Shown here: positions 44,654 through 52,939 of the stretch, piece by piece | How the letters are laid out: each line of letters starts with the position of its first letter | Numbering within the stretch: position 1 is the first letter of the stretch | Source of the DNA: Clostridium mobile | Lineage (GTDB): Bacteria; Bacillota; Clostridia; Clostridiales; Clostridiaceae | Reading direction: 5' to 3' | Length of the DNA: 64,000 bases | Assembly (NCBI RefSeq): GCF_018918285.1 | Contig: NZ_JAHLQF010000001.1 | Location: 558,001-622,000 of the forward strand | Program-made: the position numbers and the translations under genes | The notes under the pieces: generated by a model | Seen by the model: the letters and a program-made list of their open reading frames with translations, nothing else | Databases searched by the model: none | Told to the model about the DNA's origin: nothing

Positions 44654-45673
44654 CTATAATATTTTTTTGCAAGACTCTCTTTCCAATAATTTTGTCTCAA
44701 ATACCACATGATTATATTTTTCTTTTTTATTTATTAAATCAAATAAAATTTCTATGCTCTTTTTCCCCATTTCTTCTACAGGTTGTTCTATAGTAGTTAA
44801 TGAAGGATGAAAATATTGCGAATAATCTATTCCATCAAATCCCACTACAGAAATATCTTCTGGTATTCTAAGTCCTCTACTTAATATTGCTTTTGAGGCT
44901 CCTATAGCCATAATATCAGCGGTAACAAATACAGCTGTTATATTTAAATTTTTATCTATTAATCTATTCATGGAGTCAAATCCTGTTTGAAAAGTATATT
45001 CTCCTATTTCTACCATCCTTGAATCATAAGCTACATTGTTCTTCAAAAGTGCTTCCTTATAACCTTGAAACCTTAGTTTCCCCACACCTTTATCTTCTTC
45101 TCCTGTAGTTATAATTCCAATATTTTTATGTCCTAGTTTGCATATGTAATCTACTGCCTTAAACGCCGCCTTATCATTTTCTATAATTACACTAGAAAAA
45201 TATTTTTTATTTAAATTTTCTATAATGCTTGTAGATGTTAAAACTAGTGGAGTTTTTAAATCTAATAACTTTTTTTCATCTAAATTATCAAAGTAACCTC
45301 CAAGACAAATTAATCCTTTTAGTTTTTTTTCCTTTATAAGTTCAATAGCTGCATCAAAATCGTTAGGATTACTTTCGTTATAATGAAGAATCATAGCGTA
45401 TCCATTTTCATCTATTTTCTCTTCTATGGATTTTATCATCTTTGAAAAGAATGGATTGTGAATACCTTTAACCAAAACTCCAATATTATTTGAAGTATTT
45501 CTCTTTAAATTTCTTGCACTATTATTAGGTATATAGTTAAGTTCTTCAATTACCTTTAAAACTTTTGCTCTAATTTCACCCTTCACATCAGGATGATTAT
45601 TTAATACTCTAGATACTGTACTTACCCCTACTCCTGCGATTCTAGATATATCCTTAATCGTTAGATTATCCAT
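44654..45673 (-). CDS. malR: LacI-family regulator of the maltodextrin operon
   Basis: A 339-residue LacI/GalR repressor. The helix-turn-helix is in TIKDISRIAGVGVSTVSRVLN (residues 5-25), followed by the hinge helix NYIPNNSARNLKR. A periplasmic-binding-protein-like sugar domain extends to the end. ATG 45673 was chosen because GGAGGTAGGG lies upstream; the longer frame starts with TTG. It is the first gene of the operon it probably controls. Two overlapping TGGTAACGTTA operators lie 120-150 bases upstream, just downstream of a TATAAT. Confidence 0.9.
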   Translation of the reverse strand: MDNLTIKDISRIAGVGVSTVSRVLNNHPDVKGEIRAKVLKVIEELNYIPNNSARNLKRNTSNNIGVLVKGIHNPFFSKMIKSIEEKIDENGYAMILHYNESNPNDFDAAIELIKEKKLKGLICLGGYFDNLDEKKLLDLKTPLVLTSTSIIENLNKKYFSSVIIENDKAAFKAVDYICKLGHKNIGIITTGEEDKGVGKLRFQGYKEALLKNNVAYDSRMVEIGEYTFQTGFDSMNRLIDKNLNITAVFVTADIMAIGASKAILSRGLRIPEDISVVGFDGIDYSQYFHPSLTTIEQPVEEMGKKSIEILFDLINKKEKYNHVVFETKLLERESCKKIL

Positions 45674-45794
45674 AGTAAACCCTACCTCCAAAGCATGACA
45701 AACATTTTAGTAAACCTTATCATGCAGATTATAAAATTATATTAGCCCTATGTTATTTACTCATTTAAAACACTTTAAATATAAAATTCCATTT

Positions 45795-45838
45795 TGGTAA
45801 CGTTATTGGTAACGTTACCAGGAATTAATTCCATTATA
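45795..45838 (-). promoter_or_regulatory. Maltodextrin operon promoter with tandem LacI-type operators
   Basis: TGGTAACGTTACCA (45807-45820) is a perfect 14-base palindrome. An 11-base copy of its left part, TGGTAACGTTA, lies exactly 12 bases away (45795-45805). On the minus strand TATAAT (45833-45838) is the likely -10. The operators therefore sit at and after the start site, as expected for repression by the MalR/LacI protein. CcpA could share the site. Confidence 0.75.
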
Positions 45839-46111
45839 ACACATTTCTAAAATTAATGAACCATTTTTATTATTTTTTATAATAAATGTTTATTTTTACA
45901 AGTTAAATCCTGGTTCAGTGTCATATATTACTTTCTAAAACATTCTAACTTATGCATAAATTTATCTTTAGAGGTACTACAAATATTAGTTATAATAGAA
46001 AAATTATGCTTGCGAGCACTCTTTTAATTAATGAAAATAACTGTAATTTATTTATTCATAAGTAAAAAAAATAATTTTAGGACAAAATACTTTAGAAAGG
46101 AGGCTGAGTCA

Positions 46112-47530
46112 ATGGGTTTATCTTTAAATTTAAATGAAAACATTCAATTAGTAAAACAACAACTAGCGGTAGATAAAAGCTTTGATGTAATAGGTAGAGA
46201 TATTACAGTTGGAGATGTAAATGCTTATTTAGTTTTTATTGATGGCTTTGCAAAAGATCAAATTTTGCTTTTCATACTAGAAAGACTTCAAAGTTTGAAA
46301 AAAGAAGATATTTCTGTTGATGCTATAACCAAACTTCTTCAAACTGAAATTGCATACATAGAAGTAGATACCTTTAACACCTTCGAACCAATGAAAACCT
46401 CAGTACTATCTGGTGGTGCCGCTTTATTTTTAGATGGTCAAAATGAAGGAATTTTACTAGATGTAAGAGAGTATCCTATAAGAAATCCTCAAGAACCTGA
46501 CCTAGAAAAAGTTACAAGAGGCTCTAGGGATGGTCTTGTAGAAACTATTATTTTTAATACAGCATTAATACGAAGAAGACTCAGAGATCCTCGGTTAATA
46601 TTTGAACTAAAGAGCGTAGGAAGTCAATCAAAAACTGATGTAGCCGTTGGTTATATTGATAATGTGGTTGACCATAAACTACTAGGTGAACTTAAAAACA
46701 AACTAGATGAAATAGATGTAAATGCACTTGTAATGGCAGAAAAAAATCTGGAAGAACTTCTGATTAAAAAGAAATGGTATAATCCACTTCCTCAGGTGAG
46801 ATTCACTGAAAGACCTGACGTTGTAGCTGCCCACCTCCTTGAAGGACATATTGTAATAATAGTGGATACTTCTCCAAGTGTAATGCTTTTACCAGTAACA
46901 ATATTTCATTTTACACAACATGCAGAGGACTACTATCAAAATCCTTTAGTAGGTACGTATTTAAGATGGATAAGATTCTTTGCTATGTTTTTAGCATTCA
47001 TAATTTCACCTTTGTGGTTATTGTTAGTCTATAATCAGGAATTTTTGCCTTCTTGGCTTGCATTTATAGGTCCTAAAGAGGTTGGAAATATACCTCTTTT
47101 CATTCAATTTATTCTCTTAGAGTTTGGTTTAGATTTTTTAAGAACTGCATCTATTCATACTCCTGATACATTGTCAACATCCCTTGGTATTATAGGAGGT
47201 TTAGTATTGAGCGAATTAGCTGTAAAAGTTGGCTGGTTTGCTCCCGAATCCATATTATACATGGCTATTGCTGCTATAGGTACATTTTCATCACCAAGCA
47301 TTGAGTTTGGTATGGCAATCCGTATATTTAGATTATTTTTAATAATATTAACAGGCTTATTTAAAACAATAGGATTTTTTGCAGGGTTAATAATTGTTTT
47401 AGTAATAATTTGCACAACAAAAGCTTTTGGAGATCAATCCTACCTATGGCCATTAATACCTTTTGACAGAAAAGCATTTTTTAATATGTTTTTAAGAAGA
47501 CCAATACCTGAAATTAGAAATAAAAAATAA
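46112..47530 (+). CDS. spoVAF: Stage V sporulation protein AF / GerA-family membrane protein
   Basis: A 472-residue GerA-family protein. A soluble N-terminal region (about 1-270) is followed by about five membrane helices and a short tail. The N-terminal half follows SpoVAF closely: SFDVIGRDITVGDVNAYLV, LDVREYPIRNPQEPDLEKV, VRYTRGSRDGLVE-like RGSRDGLVETIIFNTALIRR and SKTDVAVGYID. SpoVAF sits in the spore inner membrane and aids germinant-receptor function. ATG 46112 has AAAGGAGG about 9 bases upstream; the longer frame adds 27 residues. Unlike the usual arrangement it is not next to other spoVA genes here. Confidence 0.85.
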   Translation: MGLSLNLNENIQLVKQQLAVDKSFDVIGRDITVGDVNAYLVFIDGFAKDQILLFILERLQSLKKEDISVDAITKLLQTEIAYIEVDTFNTFEPMKTSVLSGGAALFLDGQNEGILLDVREYPIRNPQEPDLEKVTRGSRDGLVETIIFNTALIRRRLRDPRLIFELKSVGSQSKTDVAVGYIDNVVDHKLLGELKNKLDEIDVNALVMAEKNLEELLIKKKWYNPLPQVRFTERPDVVAAHLLEGHIVIIVDTSPSVMLLPVTIFHFTQHAEDYYQNPLVGTYLRWIRFFAMFLAFIISPLWLLLVYNQEFLPSWLAFIGPKEVGNIPLFIQFILLEFGLDFLRTASIHTPDTLSTSLGIIGGLVLSELAVKVGWFAPESILYMAIAAIGTFSSPSIEFGMAIRIFRLFLIILTGLFKTIGFFAGLIIVLVIICTTKAFGDQSYLWPLIPFDRKAFFNMFLRRPIPEIRNKK

Positions 47531-47555
47531 ATAAAAGTTTTTTCACCAATAAAAA

Positions 47556-47586
47556 TAGCACCTTGTATTTTTAATACAAGGTGCTA
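47556..47586. terminator. Bidirectional terminator between spoVAF-like and csoR-like genes
   Basis: TAGCACCTTGTATT (47556-47569) pairs perfectly with AATACAAGGTGCTA (47573-47586) around a TTT loop. It lies between convergent genes. Confidence 0.85.
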
Positions 47587-47647
47587 TCAAATACCAAATC
47601 TTACTTTAACACTCTGAATGACTTCTATTTTATGTCCCCATTATCGT

Positions 47648-47914
47648 CTATTTCCCAACCACTTTTGCTAAAAGATCAATAATCTCATCTATTTTTTCGC
47701 TTCCTTTATCTTGTTCAAATGCCTGTCTAACACAATGATTCATGTGTTGTCTTATTATCAACAAATCAGCTTTCTTCAAAAGTGATTGAATTGCTAATAT
47801 TTGATTTGAAACATCTACACAATATCTCTCATCTTCTATCATTTTTATTGCTGCTTCTATTTGACCTTTTGCTATTTTTAGTGACTGTAGAGCCTCTTTT
47901 TGTTCAATATTCAT
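47648..47914 (-). CDS. CsoR/RcnR/FrmR-family metal-sensing repressor
   Basis: An 88-residue all-helical DUF156 protein. The copper-type ligands are visible: cysteine in ERYCVDV (about residue 32), then histidine and cysteine in RQHMNHCV (H57 and C61), with the four-residue spacing of CsoR. CsoR releases its operator when Cu(I) binds. The persulfide sensor CstR lacks this histidine, and RcnR and FrmR have a different set. It follows an ABC exporter pair by about 50 bases on the same strand. A G/C-tract pseudo-palindrome upstream of that pair (49813-49835) resembles a CsoR operator. Confidence 0.88.
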   Translation of the reverse strand: MNIEQKEALQSLKIAKGQIEAAIKMIEDERYCVDVSNQILAIQSLLKKADLLIIRQHMNHCVRQAFEQDKGSEKIDEIIDLLAKVVGK

Positions 47915-47967
47915 ATTATCACTCCCTGAGCTATTTCATAATAGATGGTATAGTATGATGCAGTTAT

Positions 47968-48789
47968 TTAAGCTCCTTTTGCCATCCTCATGAATCTCTT
48001 TGCTCCAAAATATCCCATAACTAATATACTTACGATGATACCTAAGATACTAAATTGTAATGCCATATGAGTAATTTGTGGAGTCAACACTGCTCTTAAA
48101 GCCTCATTTACATATACTAAAGGATTGATCAATACTAATTTTTGAATAATTGGTGTTGCAGCTAAATCACTCCATGAGAAGAATATAGCTCCCAAGAATA
48201 CCATTGGCATTAAGAAACCAGGAAACATAGCTGCAATTTGCATTGGCTTTATAATGGTTCCTACTAGTAGTCCTAATGTTGCTGATGCAATAGATGTAAG
48301 TAACAAAATAGGAATTAGAATTAGTATACTTTGAAAATTTAATACAAGTTCTAAAGAATCTCCCATTAGAAGCAATGAAAAAGGTAATACAATTAGTCCA
48401 CCAATCCAAGATTCTATGATACCTACAAACATTTTTGCTACTGCAACTGTTTTTATATTAACAGGAGCCATCAATCGGTCTTCTATTTCTCTAGAATTAT
48501 TGAAATCCATTGTAAGAGGAACTCCAGTACCATGTATTCCTGTAACAATCATACTCATTCCAACCATACCTGAAAACATCTGAGTTGGAAATGTGGCTGG
48601 TACTAAGCCTATCTTTGGTAGTATATATCCATATGCCAATATCAGTATGAATGGTAACATAGCTACACGGAAAACAAATTCCCATTTGTCTCGAGCTTGT
48701 ATCACCAAATCTCTCTTAACCATTGTTTTAAAAGCCATCCATGTCACATTTGTATTTGTATTAGTATTCTCATTATTTGTTTTAGCCAT
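47968..48789 (-). CDS. ABC-2 type exporter permease (DrrB-like)
   Basis: A 273-residue membrane protein with six helices of the ABC-2 fold. The motif NSREIEDRLMAPVNIKTVAVAK, followed by ISWIGGL-like VGIIESWIGGLIVLPF, is typical of DrrB/NodJ-type permeases. Its start overlaps the ATPase stop by eight bases. With the ATPase it forms a two-gene exporter. The cargo is unknown. The CsoR-family gene downstream suggests a metal-linked role, but DrrAB systems usually export lipophilic drugs or lipids. Confidence 0.87.
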   Translation of the reverse strand: MAKTNNENTNTNTNVTWMAFKTMVKRDLVIQARDKWEFVFRVAMLPFILILAYGYILPKIGLVPATFPTQMFSGMVGMSMIVTGIHGTGVPLTMDFNNSREIEDRLMAPVNIKTVAVAKMFVGIIESWIGGLIVLPFSLLLMGDSLELVLNFQSILILIPILLLTSIASATLGLLVGTIIKPMQIAAMFPGFLMPMVFLGAIFFSWSDLAATPIIQKLVLINPLVYVNEALRAVLTPQITHMALQFSILGIIVSILVMGYFGAKRFMRMAKGA

Positions 48790-49744
48790 TATTAATGTCC
48801 CCCTTTCCAGTTAAATGAATGAATACATCATCAAGTGTACTTGTACTCAAACTTATATTTTCTAATGGAGCATTTAATGTTTTTACCCAATCAAGAATAT
48901 TATTAAAATCAGGATGTTCGTTTTTCATATATAAAAGTAGTAATCCGTTTTGAATAACAGCATTTTCAACATCTTTCAAAGCTCTAGCCTTCTTAACAAA
49001 GCCATTTTTTAGTTCTGCTAATTTTATAGATACTATATTATTAGTAGGAATTAAAGCTTTTAACTCATCAGAAGTACCGATTGCTTTTAGTTCCCCTTGG
49101 TCAACTATTGCAATTCTATCACACAATTGTTCAGGTTCCTCCATATAGTGAGTTGTTAGGAATATAGTAGTACCTGACTTATTTAATTCAAGCATTTGTT
49201 CCCATAAAATAGTTCTATAGCTTGGATCCAGACCAGTTGTTGGTTCATCTAGAAATAAAATATCAGGATTATGCATGATCGCCCTTGCAATCTTTAATCG
49301 TTGTGCCATTCCACCAGAGTAGCTTCTCACATAATCGTGCTGACGATCTGTCAAGCCAAATCTCTCAAGATATTCATCCGCTCTTTTATTTGCAGTATTA
49401 TTATCCATTCCAAAATATTTTGCATGATAGATAAGATTTTCTCTCGCAGTTAATCCTCTATCTAAGTTATTGTGCTGAGCTACCACACCAATCTTTCTAC
49501 GAGCCAAAGCTGGATTTTTCACTAGTGATTCTCCGTCAATTAGAATATCACCAGAGGTAGCTTCTTTCTGTGTTGTAATCATACTTATAGTAGTACTTTT
49601 TCCTGCACCATTTGGCCCTAGGAATCCAAATACCTCACCTCGTCTCACATCAAAACTTATGCCTTTAACCGCTTGGATTTTTCGATCTTTGCCTAATGTG
49701 AATTCTTTCTTTAAATTTTTTACTTCTAAAATATTATTTGACAT
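48782..49744 (-). CDS. ABC-2 type exporter ATPase (DrrA-like)
   Basis: A 320-residue ATPase with Walker A GPNGAGKSTT (about residue 44), signature SYSGGMAQRLKIARAI, Walker B ILFLDEPTTGLDP and H-loop LTTHYMEEPEQLCDR. The C-terminal 90 residues form the DrrA-type extension ending STLDDVFIHLTGKG. The ATG has AAGGAG about 8 bases upstream. It is the first gene of the exporter-csoR transcript. A G/C-rich operator-like island lies about 70 bases before the start. Confidence 0.9.
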   Translation of the reverse strand: MSNNILEVKNLKKEFTLGKDRKIQAVKGISFDVRRGEVFGFLGPNGAGKSTTISMITTQKEATSGDILIDGESLVKNPALARRKIGVVAQHNNLDRGLTARENLIYHAKYFGMDNNTANKRADEYLERFGLTDRQHDYVRSYSGGMAQRLKIARAIMHNPDILFLDEPTTGLDPSYRTILWEQMLELNKSGTTIFLTTHYMEEPEQLCDRIAIVDQGELKAIGTSDELKALIPTNNIVSIKLAELKNGFVKKARALKDVENAVIQNGLLLLYMKNEHPDFNNILDWVKTLNAPLENISLSTSTLDDVFIHLTGKGDINNG

Positions 49745-49812
49745 TACCTTACTCCTTTCTTATTTAAATACATTCTATAAATTAATTTTTGATAATGCTT
49801 TTATTTTATGTT

Positions 49813-49835
49813 ACCCTCCCCCGGTGGGGGGTGGT
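49813..49835 (-). promoter_or_regulatory. Candidate CsoR operator (G/C-tract pseudo-palindrome)
   Basis: ACCCTCCCCC, then GG, then TGGGGGGTGGT form a pseudo-palindromic island of C- and G-tracts in an otherwise A/T-rich intergenic region. CsoR-family operators are A/T-flanked G/C tracts of this kind. It lies upstream of the exporter-csoR transcript. Confidence 0.6.
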
Positions 49836-50006
49836 GTACTTTTATAATAATACTTCTTTTCTCATATGTCAACTATTATTTTTTATTTTTTTATAATCTG
49901 TTTTACTAACCTGCCATATATCATCTCCTTTGCAATATCAATATACGGCATTACCTCACGTAATGGTCAAGAGGTTTTATTGAAGAAATTAATTTAAATT
50001 AAGATA

Positions 50007-50045
50007 CAAAAAGCCCCAATTACCTTTTTAGATAATCGGGACTTT
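50007..50045 (-). terminator. Terminator of the RlmA-type methyltransferase gene
   Basis: On the minus strand AAAGTCCCGATTA and TAATTGGGGCTTTTT form a stem with two G-T pairs and a terminal T-run, 16 bases after the stop. Confidence 0.75.
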
Positions 50046-50061
50046 CATCCATTTAATATTG

Positions 50062-50946
50062 TTATTTTCTTTTTCCCACAAGTATAGTTAAATCTAATGT
50101 TATAGATGAGATATCTATTTCATGTGAGCTGTTTATTCCCTTAATGTTCTCCCCCCATGTTAATGGAGTCATTTTTATTAGAAAAGGCAAAAGTTCCTCA
50201 TCAATACTAAATGTATAATTTATATTTTGAACGTATACAACTTCTAATTTACTTGTAAAATAGTCTACTACCTTATCATTAGAATAATTTTTATTTTTAT
50301 AAATTGCTTCTCTTAATTCTTTAAGATATAGCTGCCCTGGGACTACCTTTATAATAATTCCCTCATCTGCTAATATCCTTTCAAATTCTAGATAATTAGC
50401 AGGAGAAAGTATATTTAATATCACATCAAAACTTCTATTTTCAAAAGGCAGTCTCGTTAAATCAGCCACAGTCCAAATAATATCACTACTATTATTTGAT
50501 GCAATATTAATTCCTTCCTTGGATATATCAGCACCAAACATATTACATTTTAAGTCCCCACTAATTCTCTGAGAGAGACTATAAAGGTGAGACCCTTCTC
50601 CACATCCTGCATCTAAAATATCTAATTCTTTTTCGCCACCTGTGGATCTTTTATATTTATGAATTATCTTGCTTATTTCATCAATCAATGGGTCATAGAA
50701 TTTCTTATCGCAAACTTTATGCCTAGCTTCAAATAATTCCTTGGAATATACAATGCTATATGCGGAAGTTAACAGATTCAAATAGCCCTTTCTTGATATA
50801 TCAAAGCAGTGATTTGAACTACAAGTCAAACTATAGAAATTGTTTAAATACATAGGTTCACTGCATACAGGGCACTTAAATTTTTCTTGATTTTTTCTTA
50901 TTAATTCTGATGCTCTATGCTTTTTTTTAACTTTATTAATATACAT
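50062..50946 (-). CDS. rlmA: 23S rRNA guanine-N1 methyltransferase (RlmA family)
   Basis: A 294-residue SAM-dependent methyltransferase. It has an N-terminal zinc ribbon (KFKCPVCSEPM, then LTCSSNHCFDIS) and SAM motif I LDAGCGEGSHLYSL (about residue 120). The RKGYLNLL segment after the ribbon is typical of RlmA. Gram-negative members methylate G745. Gram-positive TlrB-type members methylate G748 and alter macrolide sensitivity; sequence alone does not decide here. GAGGTG lies about 8 bases before the ATG. It is a single-gene unit. Confidence 0.88.
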   Translation of the reverse strand: MYINKVKKKHRASELIRKNQEKFKCPVCSEPMYLNNFYSLTCSSNHCFDISRKGYLNLLTSAYSIVYSKELFEARHKVCDKKFYDPLIDEISKIIHKYKRSTGGEKELDILDAGCGEGSHLYSLSQRISGDLKCNMFGADISKEGINIASNNSSDIIWTVADLTRLPFENRSFDVILNILSPANYLEFERILADEGIIIKVVPGQLYLKELREAIYKNKNYSNDKVVDYFTSKLEVVYVQNINYTFSIDEELLPFLIKMTPLTWGENIKGINSSHEIDISSITLDLTILVGKRK

Positions 50947-51526
50947 ATTTTGAATTCACCTCATTTGATAATCTGATATGAATTCTCGAAAATAAACATC
51001 ATAGACTAATATAAAAAAGCTGCAAATGAACATAATTCACCTGCAGCCCTTATATATTTCATTAATTACACACATCAAATATAGATTAAGAAAATAACCT
51101 TCTTAATGTTTGCAATGGAATATTTATTTAAGATCAGTATGATGCTCTTTATCAGAATCCTAAAATAATGTACAATAAATAAACCTAAAGTATTAGGTCT
51201 TTTTTCACCTTATCTTTATTTAGTTATTTAAATTAAACTAAATAACGGAATCTTATAAAGAAGTATCCCACTTTTAACACCTCATCCTTTTTAATTTTGA
51301 CTAATTATATCATGAGATTGACTGATTATCAATAGGTATAGAGTATTACCGTTTCATCATCAAAAGATACGCTTTGATATTCTTAAATCTCAGCTAATGC
51401 TTGTCTTATATTAGATCATCATTGGATAATATTAATAAACTTCTATATATAATTTTTATTATAAAAACAAAAAAGCTTTGTAAAATTGATTAATCTTACA
51501 AAACTTTTAAACTAAAAAATAGGTAA
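50947..51526. other. 580-bp intergenic region with three hairpins, no gene
   Basis: No convincing ORF is present. Hairpin 51014-51047 (GCTGCA...TGCAGC) reads as a minus-strand terminator with no gene behind it. Hairpin 51183-51205 (ACCTAA, AGTA loop, TTAGGT, T-run) reads as a plus-strand terminator. Hairpin 51466-51508 ends the AlgX-like gene. A 13-codon GTG frame on the minus strand near 51255-51295 has a GATGAGGTG site but is too short to call. Confidence 0.5.
51466..51508 (-). terminator. Terminator of the algI-algX-like operon
   Basis: On the minus strand AAAAGTTTTGTAA (51496-51508) pairs with TTACAAAGCTTTT (51471-51483), then a T-run. It begins 18 bases after the stop at 51527. Confidence 0.7.
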
Positions 51527-52924
51527 TTAGTTTAATTTTAAAGAAATTTTTGTAAATTCACTTTCATCTTCAGAAATTAAGTATAAACTAAATTCGTTTA
51601 AATTTTCTATTTCTGAAGCTGGTATAGAAAATTCAATGTTTTGCTTTCCATTAACTTCCGTTATTCTGCAATCTAGTATTATATTTGAAATATCAGCATA
51701 GGCATAAGATGCTTTTTCCCCTTCTATAGGAATTGAGAAATTAGTCAAATTAGTATTTGATTTTTTAAAAGTATTATCTTTTACATATGCAAACTTACTC
51801 TCTGAAAGATTAGAATAATCCTTTAAACTTTTGTTATAAGTGGAATTTTTCATTTCATCTACAGGAAAATAGTAATTTGAATGAGTGTATTCTGTAGACT
51901 CAAATAAAACTATATCTGGATTAAAAATATTTATATAATAATCATAATCAATTACATTATGGTAATTATGTATCATAACTAACTCTGAAAAACTTTCCGT
52001 AAGAAACTTCTCTCTCCCTTGAAAGTAACTTCCACCAAAAATAAGTATCTTAGGTGCATCTTTATTATTAGGATTTTTATAATGAGCAAAACTTCTAAAC
52101 TTTTCAGATATCTTAATCTCATTATTAAAATCAGTAACATACACAGAATTATTCTTTTTTAAATTATAATGTGTAGTTTTTTCATCTATAGGGAAATATG
52201 AGGCTGGAAGAGTTGTATTAGTGTACTCTACAGCTTCATATTTATTGATATCAAATTTATCTACTCCTGAATCTAAATCATGTAATCTATCTAATATAGA
52301 TGAAATTCCAATAATAGCTCCAGTTTCATTCCAATGACCAGCATCATATTTTTTATCAAAAACTTGCTTAGAATCTTTAGCATCCATCAAAGCTTCTCTA
52401 GTATATAAATAATTAATGTTTTTGTTTTTAAGAAGACTTAAAAAATAGCTAAGATTTTTATTGTCATAATTATACCCCTCTGGTAAAAATTCAGAGTATA
52501 CAGTTGCTTTACTAGGTTCAACAGCATATAAAAATTTTATATCTCTATCTGTACAGTAATTTTGAAAATTTAATATAAAATCAGAATAAATTTCTTGAAA
52601 TTTTTTGTCTAGTTTATTTTCTTGTAATTTCTGAAAAATATATCCATCTTTTCCGTACTGATAACTTGGATGTATCATTTCATCAAATAACAAATCCATC
52701 CCTTTAGTATATACATTAACCATTTCAGTTCTAAATCCTATACGATCTTCTATGTAATTTTCTGTATTTTCAGTAACACTACCTTGTAAAAATATCTCTG
52801 AAAAATCAATAAGTTCCCTATTATCTATACTTGAAACTTGATTAGGTTTTAAATTCATGTTAATTATAGGTAATGCAATAATAAAAAGAAATAAAACTAT
52901 TCTAAAAAGATGTATTTTTTTCAT
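51527..52924 (-). CDS. AlgX/AlgJ-like SGNH (DHHW) O-acetylation protein
   Basis: A 465-residue exported protein with an N-terminal signal anchor (about residues 5-24). The SGNH-like core has FLYAVEPSKATVYSE (about residue 130), YDAGHWNETGA (about residue 190, catalytic D-x-x-H type) and ILIFGGSYFQGRE (about residue 285), with the serine nucleophile probably in GGSY. A beta-sandwich C-terminal domain follows. It lies 15 bases after an AlgI-type membrane acyltransferase, the partner that supplies acetyl groups. The pair probably acetylates an exopolysaccharide or cell-wall polymer. Confidence 0.82.
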   Translation of the reverse strand: MKKIHLFRIVLFLFIIALPIINMNLKPNQVSSIDNRELIDFSEIFLQGSVTENTENYIEDRIGFRTEMVNVYTKGMDLLFDEMIHPSYQYGKDGYIFQKLQENKLDKKFQEIYSDFILNFQNYCTDRDIKFLYAVEPSKATVYSEFLPEGYNYDNKNLSYFLSLLKNKNINYLYTREALMDAKDSKQVFDKKYDAGHWNETGAIIGISSILDRLHDLDSGVDKFDINKYEAVEYTNTTLPASYFPIDEKTTHYNLKKNNSVYVTDFNNEIKISEKFRSFAHYKNPNNKDAPKILIFGGSYFQGREKFLTESFSELVMIHNYHNVIDYDYYINIFNPDIVLFESTEYTHSNYYFPVDEMKNSTYNKSLKDYSNLSESKFAYVKDNTFKKSNTNLTNFSIPIEGEKASYAYADISNIILDCRITEVNGKQNIEFSIPASEIENLNEFSLYLISEDESEFTKISLKLN

Positions 52925-52939
52925 ACACTAACACCTCCT

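Noticed and set aside
51255-51295. 13-codon GTG frame with a GATGAGGTG site on the minus strand
   Set aside because: Too short to distinguish from chance and no neighbouring gene that a leader peptide would control.
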